Assembly: GCF_008710285.1 (NCBI RefSeq) | Contig: NZ_VYQF01000009.1 | Span: 82,465-146,464, forward strand | Length of the DNA stretch: 64,000 nt | Reading direction: 5' to 3' | Origin: Ginsengibacter hankyongi | GTDB lineage: Bacteria; Bacteroidota; Bacteroidia; Chitinophagales; Chitinophagaceae | Shown: in pieces, positions 27,820 through 36,820 of the stretch | Numbering within the stretch: position 1 is the first letter of the stretch | How the letters are laid out: each line of letters opens with the position of its first letter | Translations under genes and position numbers: made by a program | Notes under the pieces: model-generated | What the model saw: only the letters and a program-made list of their open reading frames with translations | Told to the model about the DNA's origin: nothing | The model's database searches: none

Positions 27820-27848
27820 AAAAAAACCCTGCTGCAAACATCAGGGTT
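27820..27848 (-). terminator. Rho-independent terminator reading leftward
   Basis: AACCCTG (27825-27831) pairs with CAGGGTT (27842-27848) across a 10-nt loop. On the minus strand the hairpin is followed by seven T residues. It would stop transcription arriving from the HEPN fragment side before it enters the left PUL, so it insulates susC from upstream read-through. Confidence 0.6.
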
Positions 27849-27957
27849 AAATGACGGCATATACTGACTATATACAAATTCAGCAGGTCTTTAATAAATT
27901 TATGGCAGGTTGCCAGTCCGCTTATTTTGGCCGTGTCCATCACGGAAGCCCGCGTAA

Positions 27958-28140
27958 TGTTTATGGGATTACAAAAGCGGTTTAATTATACAACTGAAAA
28001 AGCGCCATATACAAACTAATAAGGATCGGATCGATCCTGTTGTCATCTTTGATCGCTTCGTAAAGGCGGTGGTAATGGAGGTAATGGAAATAGAAGGGCT
28101 TTATAGTGGAGGGCCTAAGCAATTAAAAAAAGTATTATAA
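27958..28140 (+). other. Open frame without start, possible gene tail
   Basis: A 60-codon plus-strand frame with no ATG ends at 28140 and reads DRIDPVVIFDRFVKAVVMEV then EIEGLYSGGPKQLKKVL. The composition looks protein-like, but I do not recognise it. It ends opposite the HEPN fragment stop, overlapping it by 6 bp. It may be the tail of a gene whose front was lost in the rearrangement that left the neighbouring fragments, or it may be chance. Confidence 0.25.
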
Positions 28141-28515
28141 CCTGTCCGACAGTCCTTTCAATTCCTCCACCCTTTTCTTTAACACTTCCAGGTCCTGCAT
28201 GCCGATAGAATAATCAATATCATAACGCCTACCTGTATACGCTTTTTGCAAAAGCCGGAATAAACGTTCGTTCTTTTCATTGTTCCCGGGAAAAATATCA
28301 GGAAGGCGGTAATATACCATGGAGCAATAACGCAATAAATTACCAATACTGTGCGTGTTCAGGTACATGCCCGTGGTAATAAGAAACATGGTATGCAAAG
28401 CCTGCTCGCCAGCCCGGTGCAACATAAAGCCCGCCATATTTCTTTGTTTTCTTAACAGGTACAAATCAGCAGAGGCTAAAAATTCTGCTATTTTATTTGT
28501 GCCTTCTGTAAGCAA
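28135..28515 (-). pseudogene. HEPN-domain protein, N-terminally truncated
   Basis: 126 residues are open from a TTG at 28515; the frame stays open about 12 codons further up without an ATG. The sequence LASADLYLLRKQRNMAGFML, HRAGEQALHTMFLITTGMYL, THSIGNLLRYCSMVY and LLQKAYTGRRYDIDYSI is a HEPN four-helix domain of the type that follows a nucleotidyltransferase in Bacteroidota proteins. The nucleotidyltransferase part and a proper start are absent, so this is probably a C-terminal remnant, although translation from TTG cannot be excluded. HEPN proteins act as RNases or as partners of minimal nucleotidyltransferases in toxin-antitoxin systems. It is back to back with another truncated gene at 28564. 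Confidence 0.6.
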
Positions 28516-28563
28516 CTCTTTATTTCGTTTTAAAGATACCTGCGGAAGCTACTAAGAATTTTG

Positions 28564-28764
28564 ATGAACAGTTCTGCAATAAACGTTATATCCAGTACTT
28601 TTCATGATAATGCATCTGTTTCTAATACTAATTGTACTTTAAACATAAACCTGCTTGATAAATACATTGAGCGGGTAGGAGAAAACAAAAAGCTTTACCA
28701 GGTTTTATTGAAAGAGAAGGATGAGAAGATTGCTTTGCTGGAAAAGACGATGGGAAAAAAATAG
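28564..28764 (+). pseudogene. C-terminal tail of a probable XRE-type regulator
   Basis: 66 residues from an ATG at 28564: NVISSTFHDNASVSN, NCTLNINLLDKYIERVGENK and LYQVLLKEKDEKIALLEKT. This is the linker plus coiled-coil tail that follows the helix-turn-helix in many Bacteroidota XRE regulators. The DNA-binding domain is missing; the sequence upstream of the ATG belongs to the HEPN fragment on the other strand. Whether the short ORF is translated is unknown. The divergent, mutually truncating layout with the HEPN fragment suggests one rearrangement joined two broken genes. Confidence 0.5.
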
Positions 28765-28961
28765 CGGCCGCCACCTAACGAACGTGATTGCTAACTCTTT
28801 GGGGGTTTATCTTTGTTGAACGTGGATGTAATTCATTGAGATAATTTTTTCCATGCAGATATTTCGGTTGCACCTACGCTCTACTCCAAAATAGTTCGAA
28901 TACCCTTCACAGTAATGAATCATTTTAATTTTTTGTAATTTAAGTTGGCAGAATAAAATCC

Positions 28962-29608
28962 TCACACTTCCAGCCGTCCCGTATACACGCTGTTGGAAGC
29001 GATCTGCCCGTCTGCACTAACAAAACCTATCCATGTTTCTGCAACGGCACCTTTATTCTCACCAGGTATTGTAAGAGTAGCCGTACCGGCTGCCCTTTCT
29101 GCAGCATCCAGCGACCATGCCAGTTGTGTTTGCTTCTCCGGGAACCATGCTACCAATACAGTCTTGTCATTGGTTTTGGCGGTACCATCAGTTGAGTTAT
29201 CTGTCCAGCAAAGACAAAGTTACCGCCAGCATCTAAAGTTACCGCCGCATTTTCAGCAACGGGCAGTTCGCCTTTGGAGATAAGAAACTTATCGTATAGT
29301 ATTTCGTAATGAGGATACCGGCCTGCTAAGGCACTGTTCATTAAAACCTTCATGGCCCGATTGTAACCAGAGCCGCCGTGGTTAGGATCAGGAAACGTTT
29401 TGCGAAAGATGCCCGTTCCGGAAAACGCGTTGATGAACGCATTGCAAACTTTCACTTTTTCACGCTGGGCCACCCGTGCCGGGGTAGGCTTGTCCGTTAC
29501 TGTGCTGGTGGCACTGCGCATAAGGTCACGGCCATTTCTTCTAAAGCCGGATACGGGGCCTACTCTTCCGGTAAAGCCGCCCAATATTCCTTGTCTTATT
29601 TCTGCCAT
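28962..29608 (-). pseudogene. DUF6266-family gene with a frameshift
   Basis: The 5' part (from 29608) reads MAEIRQGILGGFTGRVGPVS and on to AAVTLDAGGNFVFAGQ, the standard DUF6266 opening. Near 29195 the frame shifts and stops at TRLYW. In the adjacent frame the protein continues as NSTDGTAKTNDKTVLVAWFP, then SLDAAERAAGTATLTIPGE and ISFVSADG-like WIGFVSADGQIASNSVYTG, ending at 28962. Adding one base after GGACAG rebuilds a single protein of about 215 residues, the usual family length. It is either a recent loss of function or a sequencing error. The family is of unknown function and occurs in many copies in Bacteroidota. Confidence 0.72.
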
Positions 29609-30146
29609 ATTATTTATTTTTAATGAAAATAATTTTTGTTTACCGCTTTATTCCTGTTTCCTAACCAGCCAATTCCCCAAGTGATTTAATGAATAGATAC
29701 CAAGTGGTAACTCAATTTTCGGTGTTAAGACCGAACAAATACCGGCCAAATACCATCCGCTTACTATTTATTCTCCGGTCACTATTAAACGCAGGTATTG
29801 ATTAATTATTGTGCAGGGAGATGAAAGAGGTAGGAAAAAGGAAATTGATCAGAGAGAACGATATTGTAAACAAATTCAAAATAACAATGCAGCTCCTCTT
29901 CGTATAGGCCAGCTGTTACTAACGTGATACCCTGTAAATTGAAAAACTCTCCGAAAGGTTTCCATTTTATACAAATCATTAAATTTCATACGCTGTATAT
30001 TTCGTTTTTCAAATGTCGGGGCGGGTCAAAGTGAATGCCAATCCAAAGCAATACTTTTATTTACCTCATCCAAAATACCCCTATGCTATCGCGCAATATT
30101 CCCAAAGATGCTAACTTTATCATTTGAACCTATCAATTTATTCATT
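29609..30146. other. Non-coding stretch, nothing recognised
   Basis: About 540 bp of AT-rich DNA between the DUF6266 relic and the cupin gene. I read no supported gene, tRNA or strong hairpin here. The last part must hold the cupin promoter. A 28-codon frame from 29821 has no recognisable features. Confidence 0.4.
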
Positions 30147-30650
30147 ATGATGCCGGCAAATAATGGTAACAATAAAGTGCAAGTAAATCAATCAGTTTTT
30201 TTTCGCGCATTGGGCACTACCTATAAAGTGCTAAGTGAATCAGTAAGCGGGTCTGCTGCAATAGTAGAACACACCCTGGAGGCTAGAAGTATCGGATCCC
30301 CCATGCATAAACATACCCATGAAGACGAAATATCGTATATACTTGAGGGTGAGCTTTCCGTATTCCAAAACGGGAATGTTCAAACTGCAGGTCCTGGACA
30401 GTATATCGTAAAACCAAGGGGATTTTTTCATACTTTTTGGAATTCGGGAACAGAGGTGGTGCGCTTTATCGAGGTGATTACACCTGGAAACTTTGAATGT
30501 TATTTTGCTGAAATAGCTCCTTTCCTACAACCCGGAAAGCCGCCTCAGATTGATAGACTTAAAGAAACAGCTAAAAAGTACGGCCTTATTATCGATCCAT
30601 ATGGCGCAGAAGAAATTATTAAACGGTATGATTTAAGCCCCTTGTCATAA
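30147..30650 (+). CDS. Small cupin-domain protein
   Basis: 167 residues from ATG at 30147 (MMPANNGNNKVQVNQ); an in-frame ATG 13 codons earlier (30108) adds a hydrophobic stretch with no family counterpart. The cupin 1 motif is HKHTHEDEISYILEGEL with His, His and Glu as metal ligands; motif 2 is PGQYIVKPRGFFHTFWNSG with the last His. It is a single-domain cupin_2 protein, soluble, of the kind annotated as cupin or quercetinase-like. Biochemical role is unknown; the fold covers dioxygenases, isomerases and sugar-binding proteins. It stands alone, with long non-coding stretches on both sides. Confidence 0.85.
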   Translation: MMPANNGNNKVQVNQSVFFRALGTTYKVLSESVSGSAAIVEHTLEARSIGSPMHKHTHEDEISYILEGELSVFQNGNVQTAGPGQYIVKPRGFFHTFWNSGTEVVRFIEVITPGNFECYFAEIAPFLQPGKPPQIDRLKETAKKYGLIIDPYGAEEIIKRYDLSPLS

Positions 30651-31326
30651 CTCAATCAATCAAACATCAATAAACGGAACATACCAGATTAATTATCATA
30701 CTGATGATGGGGCATTAAAAAAACACCGTACTTATCTGCACAGCGCGGAGATTTCTTCAGAAATATTAATACGCAGGCTGGTTTGCCATTCAAATGAAAC
30801 TTTTTATAAGATAAATTTAATTTCTTAACTTGACCTTCGTAAGATAATTGGTAATTATAACCCTAATTGTCAATGTGCCTGGGGATACCGAAAATATGAT
30901 CTGGAAGATTTTAAATAAATGTGCCCTGTCATGGCAGGCGTCCCGATATAGAAATCGACTCCAATTGGAAACTAAAAGTATCTGCCTGTTGCTTCGAATT
31001 TAAAGAAATGATAGAATCAATACCTGGGAATTTCGAAAATACACAAGTCGTAATTTCTGAATTGCAAATTTAAAGCACGGGACAGCAATCTGTTGCCTGA
31101 AGTATGAAAATGCAAAAGCCGGAACAGCATCTAACCTGAAAGATTAAGCGAAGATATAGGGACATTCAGTATAAGGATGGAGGAAAAAATATTACCGGGC
31201 TTTTTTTATTGTTAAATCAAGTCAAAGGTACAATCCGGCTATTCAGAATGAATTCCATCAGACATCTTTTGGTTAAGCTGAGGCTCCTCAGTTTCTACTA
31301 AAAGGGTGAACAAATAACTCAGAATC
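30651..31326. other. Low-coding stretch with one possible small ORF
   Basis: About 680 bp. Apart from the 50-residue frame listed separately I see no gene. Protein-like scraps such as NYNPNCQCAWGYRKYDLEDF (30852-30914) in another frame suggest degraded coding DNA. Confidence 0.35.
30921..31073 (+). CDS. Possible 50-residue Cys-containing protein or fragment
   Basis: From a GTG at 30921 the frame reads VPCHGRRPDIEIDSNWKLKV, SACCFEFKEMIESIPGNFEN and TQVVISELQI before a stop. The composition is protein-like with three Cys and amphipathic segments, and an in-frame stop just upstream fixes the 5' limit. I do not recognise it. It may be a genuine small protein or the tail of a lost gene. Confidence 0.28.
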   Translation: MPCHGRRPDIEIDSNWKLKVSACCFEFKEMIESIPGNFENTQVVISELQI

Positions 31327-31662
31327 ATGAATACCACATATTCACAAATAGCAAAGTCATTGGTTGCATTTGGCATTGTCATCGCTCTCGTAATTGGAGC
31401 GGCGATACCTCACCAATATAGTTATTACATCATAATGAGATGGTTTATCATGACTACATTTACTTACTTCGTTTTTACCTCTTGCAAAAATAAAAAGACC
31501 GGGCTCCTGATTTTTTACAGTGCATCTGCACTTCTTTTTAATCCCTTTAAGAAGAATTGGTTGCAAAAAGAAACCTGGCATTCAATTGACTATTTAGTAG
31601 CTGTCATTATCACCATAATAATAGTATACGAATGGCTGGAATATGAGAAAACCCGGGCGTAA
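31327..31662 (+). CDS. Small four-helix membrane protein (DUF6804-like)
   Basis: 111 residues with hydrophobic segments near 8-27 (SLVAFGIVIALVIGAAIP), 31-50 (YYIIMRWFIMTTFTYFVF), 58-72 (GLLIFYSASALLFNPF) and 86-103 (IDYLVAVIITIIIVYEW). The pattern of a Tyr/Arg-containing second helix followed by NPF and a W-ID-LVA last helix recalls small membrane proteins annotated DUF6804; that match is from memory. No function is known. A hairpin (AGCCAAG 31671-31677 with CTTGGCT 31684-31690) follows 9 bp after the stop but lacks a T-run. Confidence 0.65.
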   Translation: MNTTYSQIAKSLVAFGIVIALVIGAAIPHQYSYYIIMRWFIMTTFTYFVFTSCKNKKTGLLIFYSASALLFNPFKKNWLQKETWHSIDYLVAVIITIIIVYEWLEYEKTRA

Positions 31663-31981
31663 ACAGAAATAGCCAAGCCGGGCCTTGGCTGAAAATTGCT
31701 AATTAGCTTTGTGCATATTCAGTTCTTTTGCAAATCATTTGAGCACCCACTAACACAAGCAAAAAATTGTTAAATAGCGTGACACATTACTATCAGTTTC
31801 AGCCTGCGCAGGACTTTCGTTTTTTGTTTTGCGCACCCCGGCTTTCCCGAAGAAGTCTCGGCCCGGACTCAAAAAAATCACCCCGTTAATTACAGAAACA
31901 AAACCTTTTGTAACCTTTTTGATTGAATGACACTCCAATATGGTATGGCTATATTATCAAACACAATCTAAATAAATCAAG
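31663..31981. other. Short gap between two membrane-protein genes
   Basis: 319 bp. It contains the AGCCAAG/CTTGGCT hairpin right after the upstream stop and probably the promoter of the next gene. Nothing else is recognised. Confidence 0.35.
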
Positions 31982-32404
31982 ATGGCAGTCGCTAATTTAA
32001 ATCAAGAGCTTAAACCAACATTCCATTTATTAAAGTACACATTTGGCATTGTTTCAATTGTTGCAGGAATTGACAAATTCACCGACTTGTTAACACAATG
32101 GGAAAATTATCTTAACCCTGGCATTGCACATTTAATTCCATTTACACCACATACTTTCATGATGATAGTTGGAGTAATTGAAGTTATCGCAGGTTTGATC
32201 GTACTGGCCAAACCAATAATCGGAGGATATATTGTTTCAGCCTGGTTAACATTAATCGCAATTACTTTATTAGCAAGTGGAAATTATTTAGATGTTGCTG
32301 TTCGTGATATCGTAATGGGAATTGGAGCATTTTCTCTTGCCAAAATCAGCAAGCTTACTTCATCAATAGTGCCCGGTAGAGGGAACTTTGCTCAACCGCA
32401 ATAG
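31982..32404 (+). CDS. Four-helix membrane protein, DoxX-like
   Basis: 140 residues from ATG at 31982 (MAVANLNQELKPTFHLLKYT). Four hydrophobic segments: 17-30 (LKYTFGIVSIVAGIDK), 60-75 (MMIVGVIEVIAGLIVL), 79-98 (IIGGYIVSAWLTLIAITLL) and 106-122 (AVRDIVMGIGAFSLA). The first-helix GIDKF and the R-D-I-V near the last helix are reminiscent of DoxX/TQO-small-subunit-like membrane proteins. Function is unknown. A hairpin with an interrupted stem (AAACC-A-GCC 32425-32433 with GGC-A-GGTTT 32438-32446) lies 20 bp downstream and may terminate the transcript. Confidence 0.7.
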   Translation: MAVANLNQELKPTFHLLKYTFGIVSIVAGIDKFTDLLTQWENYLNPGIAHLIPFTPHTFMMIVGVIEVIAGLIVLAKPIIGGYIVSAWLTLIAITLLASGNYLDVAVRDIVMGIGAFSLAKISKLTSSIVPGRGNFAQPQ

Positions 32405-32424
32405 TAACCTGAATCTTTAATTAT

Positions 32425-32446
32425 AAACCAGCCCGCCGGCAGGTTT
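32425..32446 (+). terminator. Weak terminator-like hairpin after the DoxX-like gene
   Basis: AAACC pairs with GGTTT and GCC with GGC around a CGCC loop, with one A/A mismatch. Only three T residues follow the stem, so intrinsic termination would be weak. Confidence 0.3.
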
Positions 32447-32941
32447 GACAACGGTTATGAACAGACGAAATTTTAAATTCCCGGACGGTATAAATGCATG
32501 GCCGTGGAGCGTCAACAATGAATCCTTCCCTCATACGTACTTTCAATACTATTAATTAATCCGACAAAATCATTACTCACCATCAACGCACATTGATAAA
32601 AAATTTGAGTTGCTCAACGGCACCACTCAAACCCGTACGCAAGTATAAAAAAGGCCACAAGAAAACGCCGCGGCCCAAAACCAGCCACATGCGTCTAAAT
32701 ACTTATTAAGAAATTACTTTATTAAGTTTAAGATTTAACAAAATCAAAATCCCAATTAAAATACTGAAGGATAAATTGATGAATGTCGTAAGTTTAAAAG
32801 ATCTTGCCCCCTATAAGTTTAAGTTAATTTCTTGGAAGGAGCCCAAACTGTGAGTTATTAATAACCGTTATGCCTACACGAAAAAATCAGATTCATTAAC
32901 CAACAGTTACTATCCAGACGACCGGCCAATCGTTAGGTTTA
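32447..32941. other. Non-coding stretch, nothing recognised
   Basis: About 500 bp between two converging genes. I read no supported gene, tRNA or repeat; no clear terminator for the minus-strand gene was found. Confidence 0.4.
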
Positions 32942-34006
32942 TTAATCCACCGGGGAAGCATAATCACTTACATTGACCGCAAAGTGCCTGCTGTCTGCAT
33001 TATTTTTTCGAAGTTTATCCGCCAGCAGCGCTGCCGCCTCGTGCAGCATTTTGCCGTCTCTTTCATCAAAGTCGTTCATAGCAAGCGCATCAGCTTCTAC
33101 CATCGCCTTCTCCGGTTCGTCCAGATAGAGATAGATCTTAGCCAGGTTGTAGTAACTAGCATACCTCATTTTCCTGTCCTCTTTATCGGTCGAGATGTAT
33201 TGACGTTTTACTTTTTCAAAATAATCGATAACCGGTTGCATCTTAAGCTTTACTTTATCCAGCGGTTCATTTTCGTTCATAAGTACAACCACGTTTTTGA
33301 AATCGTTCCAGGCTTTCTGCTGGTCACCGTAAGCTTTATGGCGTTTATTATTTAATATCCACAAAATATCATTTACCCGCCTCGCAGGAAAACCATATTC
33401 GTTATTCAGCCATTGATTGGCTTGGGTAACTACGGTTGCTGTAAGCTGCACGGCAATAGACGACCTTACATCATTGAACTTGTTATTATAATAGGTTGAA
33501 GCCTCTTGTGGTGAATTTGACTCAGGGGTTTTAAAAGTCATTTTATTGCCCCGGTCAAATAATATTTTATTGCTGACAAGGGTATTGCCTTTATAGTCAT
33601 AAACAGACATCCTGGCGGCGAAAGAATAAGTAAGTTGCGTAGCGAAGAAAGATGTTCTTATTTCCCTCCCTTGTTTGTCTCTTGAGGTGTTTATTCTTTC
33701 GATGGATTCGGGTCTGTCAAACACCAGATCATCCATCATCAGCAGGACGGTAACATGCCCGGTACCTTGTACTTTTCTTAACCCTTCTACCAGGATATTA
33801 TTCTCCAGGTTTAGTACTGAATAACCGAGCCCAAGAGAAGGTGATGCTTCCAGCCGCACATTATAAGTTTTATAGGCTTCAGGTAAAGGATTCTCCGGAA
33901 AGTCGCGGTACGACACGCTGAAATTAAAGCGGTCAAGATCCACCCGTTGCGCATAGACGGCTGAAATAAATAGCATAAAGCCTGAAAGAGCGAATAGTTT
34001 TTTCAT
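32942..34006 (-). CDS. Secreted protein of unknown function with TPR-like C-terminus
   Basis: 354 residues with a signal peptide (MKKLFALSGFMLFISAVYAQ). The N-terminal half reads as beta-rich (FNFSVSYRDFPENPLP, TYNVRLEASPSLGLGYSV, LTYSFAARMSVYDYKGNTLV). The C-terminal part carries a helical repeat, RYASYYNLAKIYLYLDEPEK followed by AMVEADALAMNDF, that looks like one TPR. I do not recognise the family. It is divergent from the lipase-maturation-factor-like gene across a 242-bp gap containing a 14-bp palindrome. Confidence 0.8.
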   Translation of the reverse strand: MKKLFALSGFMLFISAVYAQRVDLDRFNFSVSYRDFPENPLPEAYKTYNVRLEASPSLGLGYSVLNLENNILVEGLRKVQGTGHVTVLLMMDDLVFDRPESIERINTSRDKQGREIRTSFFATQLTYSFAARMSVYDYKGNTLVSNKILFDRGNKMTFKTPESNSPQEASTYYNNKFNDVRSSIAVQLTATVVTQANQWLNNEYGFPARRVNDILWILNNKRHKAYGDQQKAWNDFKNVVVLMNENEPLDKVKLKMQPVIDYFEKVKRQYISTDKEDRKMRYASYYNLAKIYLYLDEPEKAMVEADALAMNDFDERDGKMLHEAAALLADKLRKNNADSRHFAVNVSDYASPVD

Positions 34007-34145
34007 AATAAACAGATTATTCGGTGTTTACAACGATGAAAGCACCGAAAAATTATATTTATTCAACTTTCAGCATCTATTGAAACTCAGAAACTAATAT
34101 CATTTAAATTTCCATGGTGTTACTTCTCTCAAAAACTTCAAATTA

Positions 34146-34159
34146 TTTCAAGCTTGAAA
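34146..34159. promoter_or_regulatory. 14-bp palindrome in a divergent intergenic region
   Basis: TTTCAAGCTTGAAA is a perfect palindrome lying 140 bp from the minus-strand start and 90 bp from the plus-strand start. Its position suits an operator of a dimeric regulator, but AT-rich palindromes also arise by chance. Confidence 0.25.
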
Positions 34160-34248
34160 GGCGCAATTTGGAATGAAGAATATATTAATTCATCATAATT
34201 TTATAGCAGTAAAAACAGCGTTAATACTCCGGAAATAAAATATGGATA

Positions 34249-35799
34249 GTGGAGCCAATAAACGAAACGGATACTGAAATTCAACCGGCGATTGCGGAGC
34301 CTATGCGCCTAACTTATTGGCTGACCCGTTTTATGATTCTGCGTTTACTGGGTGTTATTTATGCTATTGCATTTCTTGTTGCTATTAACCAGTTGCTTCC
34401 GCTCATTGGCTCAAATGGCCTTCTACCGGTGGGCATTTATTTTAAACAGGTCCGTGAAGCGCTCGGATCGACAAGTGCAGGATTTATCAGGCTTCCATCA
34501 CTATTTTGGTTTTTCCAATCAGATACCGCACTGTTAACAGTAGCGTGGACAGGGTTTATTCTTTCCTTAATTGTAACCGCTGGCTTTGCTAATGCGCCTA
34601 TACTTACTGTATTGTGGTTGCTGGACATGTCGATAGTTCATGCTGGCCAGGAATGGTATGGATACGGGTGGGAAATTCAATTACTCGAGACCGGGTTTCT
34701 AGCTATATTTCTTTGCCCGCTTATTGACATGCGACCATTTCCAGGTCGTGCACCGCCATTGCCAATTATTGTTTTGTTTCGCTGGCTTATCTTCCGCATC
34801 ATGCTGGGCGCAGGTCTTATTAAGTTACGCGGTGATAAAATCTGGCGCAACGGCACGGCACTTTATTATCATTTTGAAACGCAACCATTGCCCGGACCTT
34901 TTAGCCGTTGGTTCAATTTTTTACCACGGGCTGTTTTGAAAATTGGTGTGTGGTTCAACTTTCTAGCTGAGTTGGCAGCTCCGTTATTTGTCTTTTGGCC
35001 AAGACTTGCACGTCATATTGCTGCATCGGTGATAATACTTTTCCAACTCATCCTTATCATTAGCGGCAACCTTTCCTTTTTCAATTGGCTTACCATCCTT
35101 CCGGCATTGGCTGGTTTTGATGATGGATTCTGGTCAAAGGTTCTTCCACAAAAGCTTGTTCGTAAAGCAGAAACTGCTGCTGCAAACGAACAGCCATCCC
35201 GACCTATGTTTATTACCGCATGGGCTGTAACAATAGTGATTGGGCTGCTTAGCATCCAGCCTGCCTTCAATATCTTATCTCCCCGTCAGATCATGAACGG
35301 CTCTTTTGATCCTTTCGAACTTGTGAATACTTATGGTGCCTTCGGAACGGTTGGACAGGAACGTTTAAATGTTGTGTTCGAAGGAACGAGTAACGATACC
35401 ACAAATAATAATGCACAATGGAAACCGTATCTATACAAAGCACTGCCCGTTATGCCCGACAAACGACCTCCGCAAATAGCTCCTTACCAACTTCATTTGG
35501 ATTGGCAAATGTGGTTTGCCGCAATGGATACTCCTGATGATTATCCATGGACGCTGAATCTTGTTTGGAAATTGCTGCATAACGATAGAGGCACTTTGAG
35601 TTTATTTGCAAACAATCCCTTCCCGGAAAAGCCTCCTAAATATATTCGGGCGGTTTTGTATCGCTATTCGTTTGCAGCACCGGGAAACCCGGATGGACTT
35701 TGGTGGATCCGTGAGCGGCTCGGCGAATGGATCCCGGCAATGTCGGTCAATGATGTGCTTCTTAAAGATTACCTGCAACGTAATGAATGGCTCCCGTAA
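34249..35799 (+). CDS. Lipase-maturation-factor-like integral membrane protein
   Basis: 516 residues from GTG at 34249; the next in-frame Met (MRLTYWLTRFMILRL, 34303) is an alternative start. Many transmembrane helices alternate with short loops: LLGVIYAIAFLVAINQLLPL, LPSLFWFFQSDTALL, LDMSIVHAGQEWYGYGWEIQ. The block FRWLIFRIMLGAGLIKLRGD then WRNGTALYYHFETQPLPGP is characteristic of the LMF1 family, which in animals helps fold lipases in the ER. A soluble C-terminal part (WQMWFAAMDTP, PPKYIRAVLYRYSF) is also family-typical. The role in bacteria is not established. It is followed by a strong terminator. Confidence 0.85.
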   Translation: MEPINETDTEIQPAIAEPMRLTYWLTRFMILRLLGVIYAIAFLVAINQLLPLIGSNGLLPVGIYFKQVREALGSTSAGFIRLPSLFWFFQSDTALLTVAWTGFILSLIVTAGFANAPILTVLWLLDMSIVHAGQEWYGYGWEIQLLETGFLAIFLCPLIDMRPFPGRAPPLPIIVLFRWLIFRIMLGAGLIKLRGDKIWRNGTALYYHFETQPLPGPFSRWFNFLPRAVLKIGVWFNFLAELAAPLFVFWPRLARHIAASVIILFQLILIISGNLSFFNWLTILPALAGFDDGFWSKVLPQKLVRKAETAAANEQPSRPMFITAWAVTIVIGLLSIQPAFNILSPRQIMNGSFDPFELVNTYGAFGTVGQERLNVVFEGTSNDTTNNNAQWKPYLYKALPVMPDKRPPQIAPYQLHLDWQMWFAAMDTPDDYPWTLNLVWKLLHNDRGTLSLFANNPFPEKPPKYIRAVLYRYSFAAPGNPDGLWWIRERLGEWIPAMSVNDVLLKDYLQRNEWLP

Positions 35800-35881
35800 A
35801 ACACCTCGCAAATGGCCGAACTCATAAATTACTCACGATTTATAAGCGCTTAAATGAACATTGTGACAGTCTTAAAAACCA

Positions 35882-35914
35882 AAAAGCCCGCAAACACTGA
35901 GTTTGCGGGCTTTT
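35882..35914. terminator. Strong bidirectional terminator
   Basis: AAAAGCCCGCAAAC (35882-35895) pairs perfectly with GTTTGCGGGCTTTT (35901-35914) around a 5-nt loop. It ends the plus-strand LMF-like gene 83 bp upstream. Read on the minus strand it lies 24 nt after the tRNA/tmRNA 3' end at 35938-35963, the place expected for that RNA gene's own terminator. Confidence 0.8.
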
Positions 35915-35937
35915 GATTTCTTTTGAATTGTAAAAAA

Positions 35938-35963
35938 GTGGAGCTGCAGGGAGTCGAACCCTA
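35938..35963 (-). other. Detached 3' end of a tmRNA/tRNA gene, probable att site
   Basis: The minus strand reads GTAGGGTTCGACTCCCTGCA then GCTCCAC. This is a complete T-arm (TAGGG, loop TTCGACT, CCCTG) plus a 7-nt acceptor strand CAGCTCC and discriminator A. The acceptor CAGCTCC-A is characteristic of tmRNA (ssrA) 3' ends. The sequence on its 5' side (35964 onward) has no anticodon arm, no GGAGCTG partner and no tmRNA body. A detached 3' end followed by the terminator at 35882-35914 is the signature of an element integrated into the RNA gene, so this is a likely attachment site marking the left end of an island. Confidence 0.6.
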
Positions 35964-36739
35964 CTGATAATTAAATAATTTACAGTGTTTTACGAAATTT
36001 CAAAAAGCAAACTCATGAATTACGCAAGAATATTATTTTGTCAAAGAATCACTTGAGGGTTTTGTCTCTTCAAAGATAAAAACTTTCATAATATGCCCAT
36101 ATTTTTATTCCACTTATCAACTGAATAACTTACTAGGAAATTTGAAAAAGAATTATTATACCTGAGGATAATTTCTTTATCAATAAAAAAATCTTTCTTT
36201 CGGTGAAAGACATGTAGCATCGGCAATGGAATCCTGCATTCTCCTGCACTCACAATTCAGTGCATAACTGTTTGCGAAAAACCCGGACGGTATCAAAAGG
36301 CCAACTGTAAAATTTATAACGTGAAAGCATAAACGCATCTTATCTTTTCCGGCTTACCGGATTCTCCACATCTATTGAGTTTTGTTGCAAACACCTGTTC
36401 AAGAATGTTGCCACTACATGCCCTGTTTGAAAAGAAAATAAAACGGCTACAGATTGCTACAGTTTTCTAAAACAAATGGGTCAAACGCGAAAGCGAAGTT
36501 AGCGGGCGTATTATCAAGGATAAATCAGGTAGCCAAAAGCTTCCGGCATAAACACAAATTCTGCGCTGCACCTGTCACACTGAGCCCCGCTGAATTGCCT
36601 TCCTTTATTCCGTTTCCTTTTGCCCGTTTACGCCCGCTTTAACACTTAGCTTTCTTTTTTCCCATTTTTTCTTTTAAAAAACAGTTTTTTTCGGAACAGA
36701 TGGGAGAAACATTATTTAATCATTTTAAAATTTACAATT
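35964..36739. other. Left end of the putative island, no gene supported
   Basis: About 780 bp of AT-rich DNA from the att-like site to the ssb start. A plus-strand frame at 36454-36642 reads INQVAKSFRHKHKFCAAPVT with no start context or recognised family and is not called. The last 30 bp before 36740 resemble the leader before the RadC-like gene at 63834, both ending in an AATT/CAGTT-ATGGAA start. Confidence 0.4.
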
Positions 36740-36820
36740 ATGGAACTCGTAGGAAGAATCACGAAAGACGCGGTTGTCAGGCAACTGAAAGATGACAAAG
36801 CAGCGGCAGCGATTATGTAA
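36740..36820 (+). pseudogene. ssb: 5' stub of a single-stranded DNA-binding protein gene
   Basis: MELVGRITKDAVVRQLKDDK is the usual N-terminus of SSB proteins carried by Bacteroidota mobile elements. After the 20th residue the reading runs into AAAAIM and stops at 36820. The remaining OB-fold residues are absent, and the DNA directly continues as the DUF932 frame that overlaps from about 36799. A deletion has therefore joined the ssb front to the DUF932 interior. Confidence 0.65.

Noticed and set aside
35938..36012. Complete tRNA gene on the minus strand
   Set aside because: Only the T-arm and acceptor 3' strand are present; no GGAGCTG 5' strand, D-arm or anticodon arm can be found.
36454..36642. 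62-codon frame with SFRHKHKFCAAPVT
   Set aside because: Vaguely protein-like, but no family, no start context and no neighbour that supports it.
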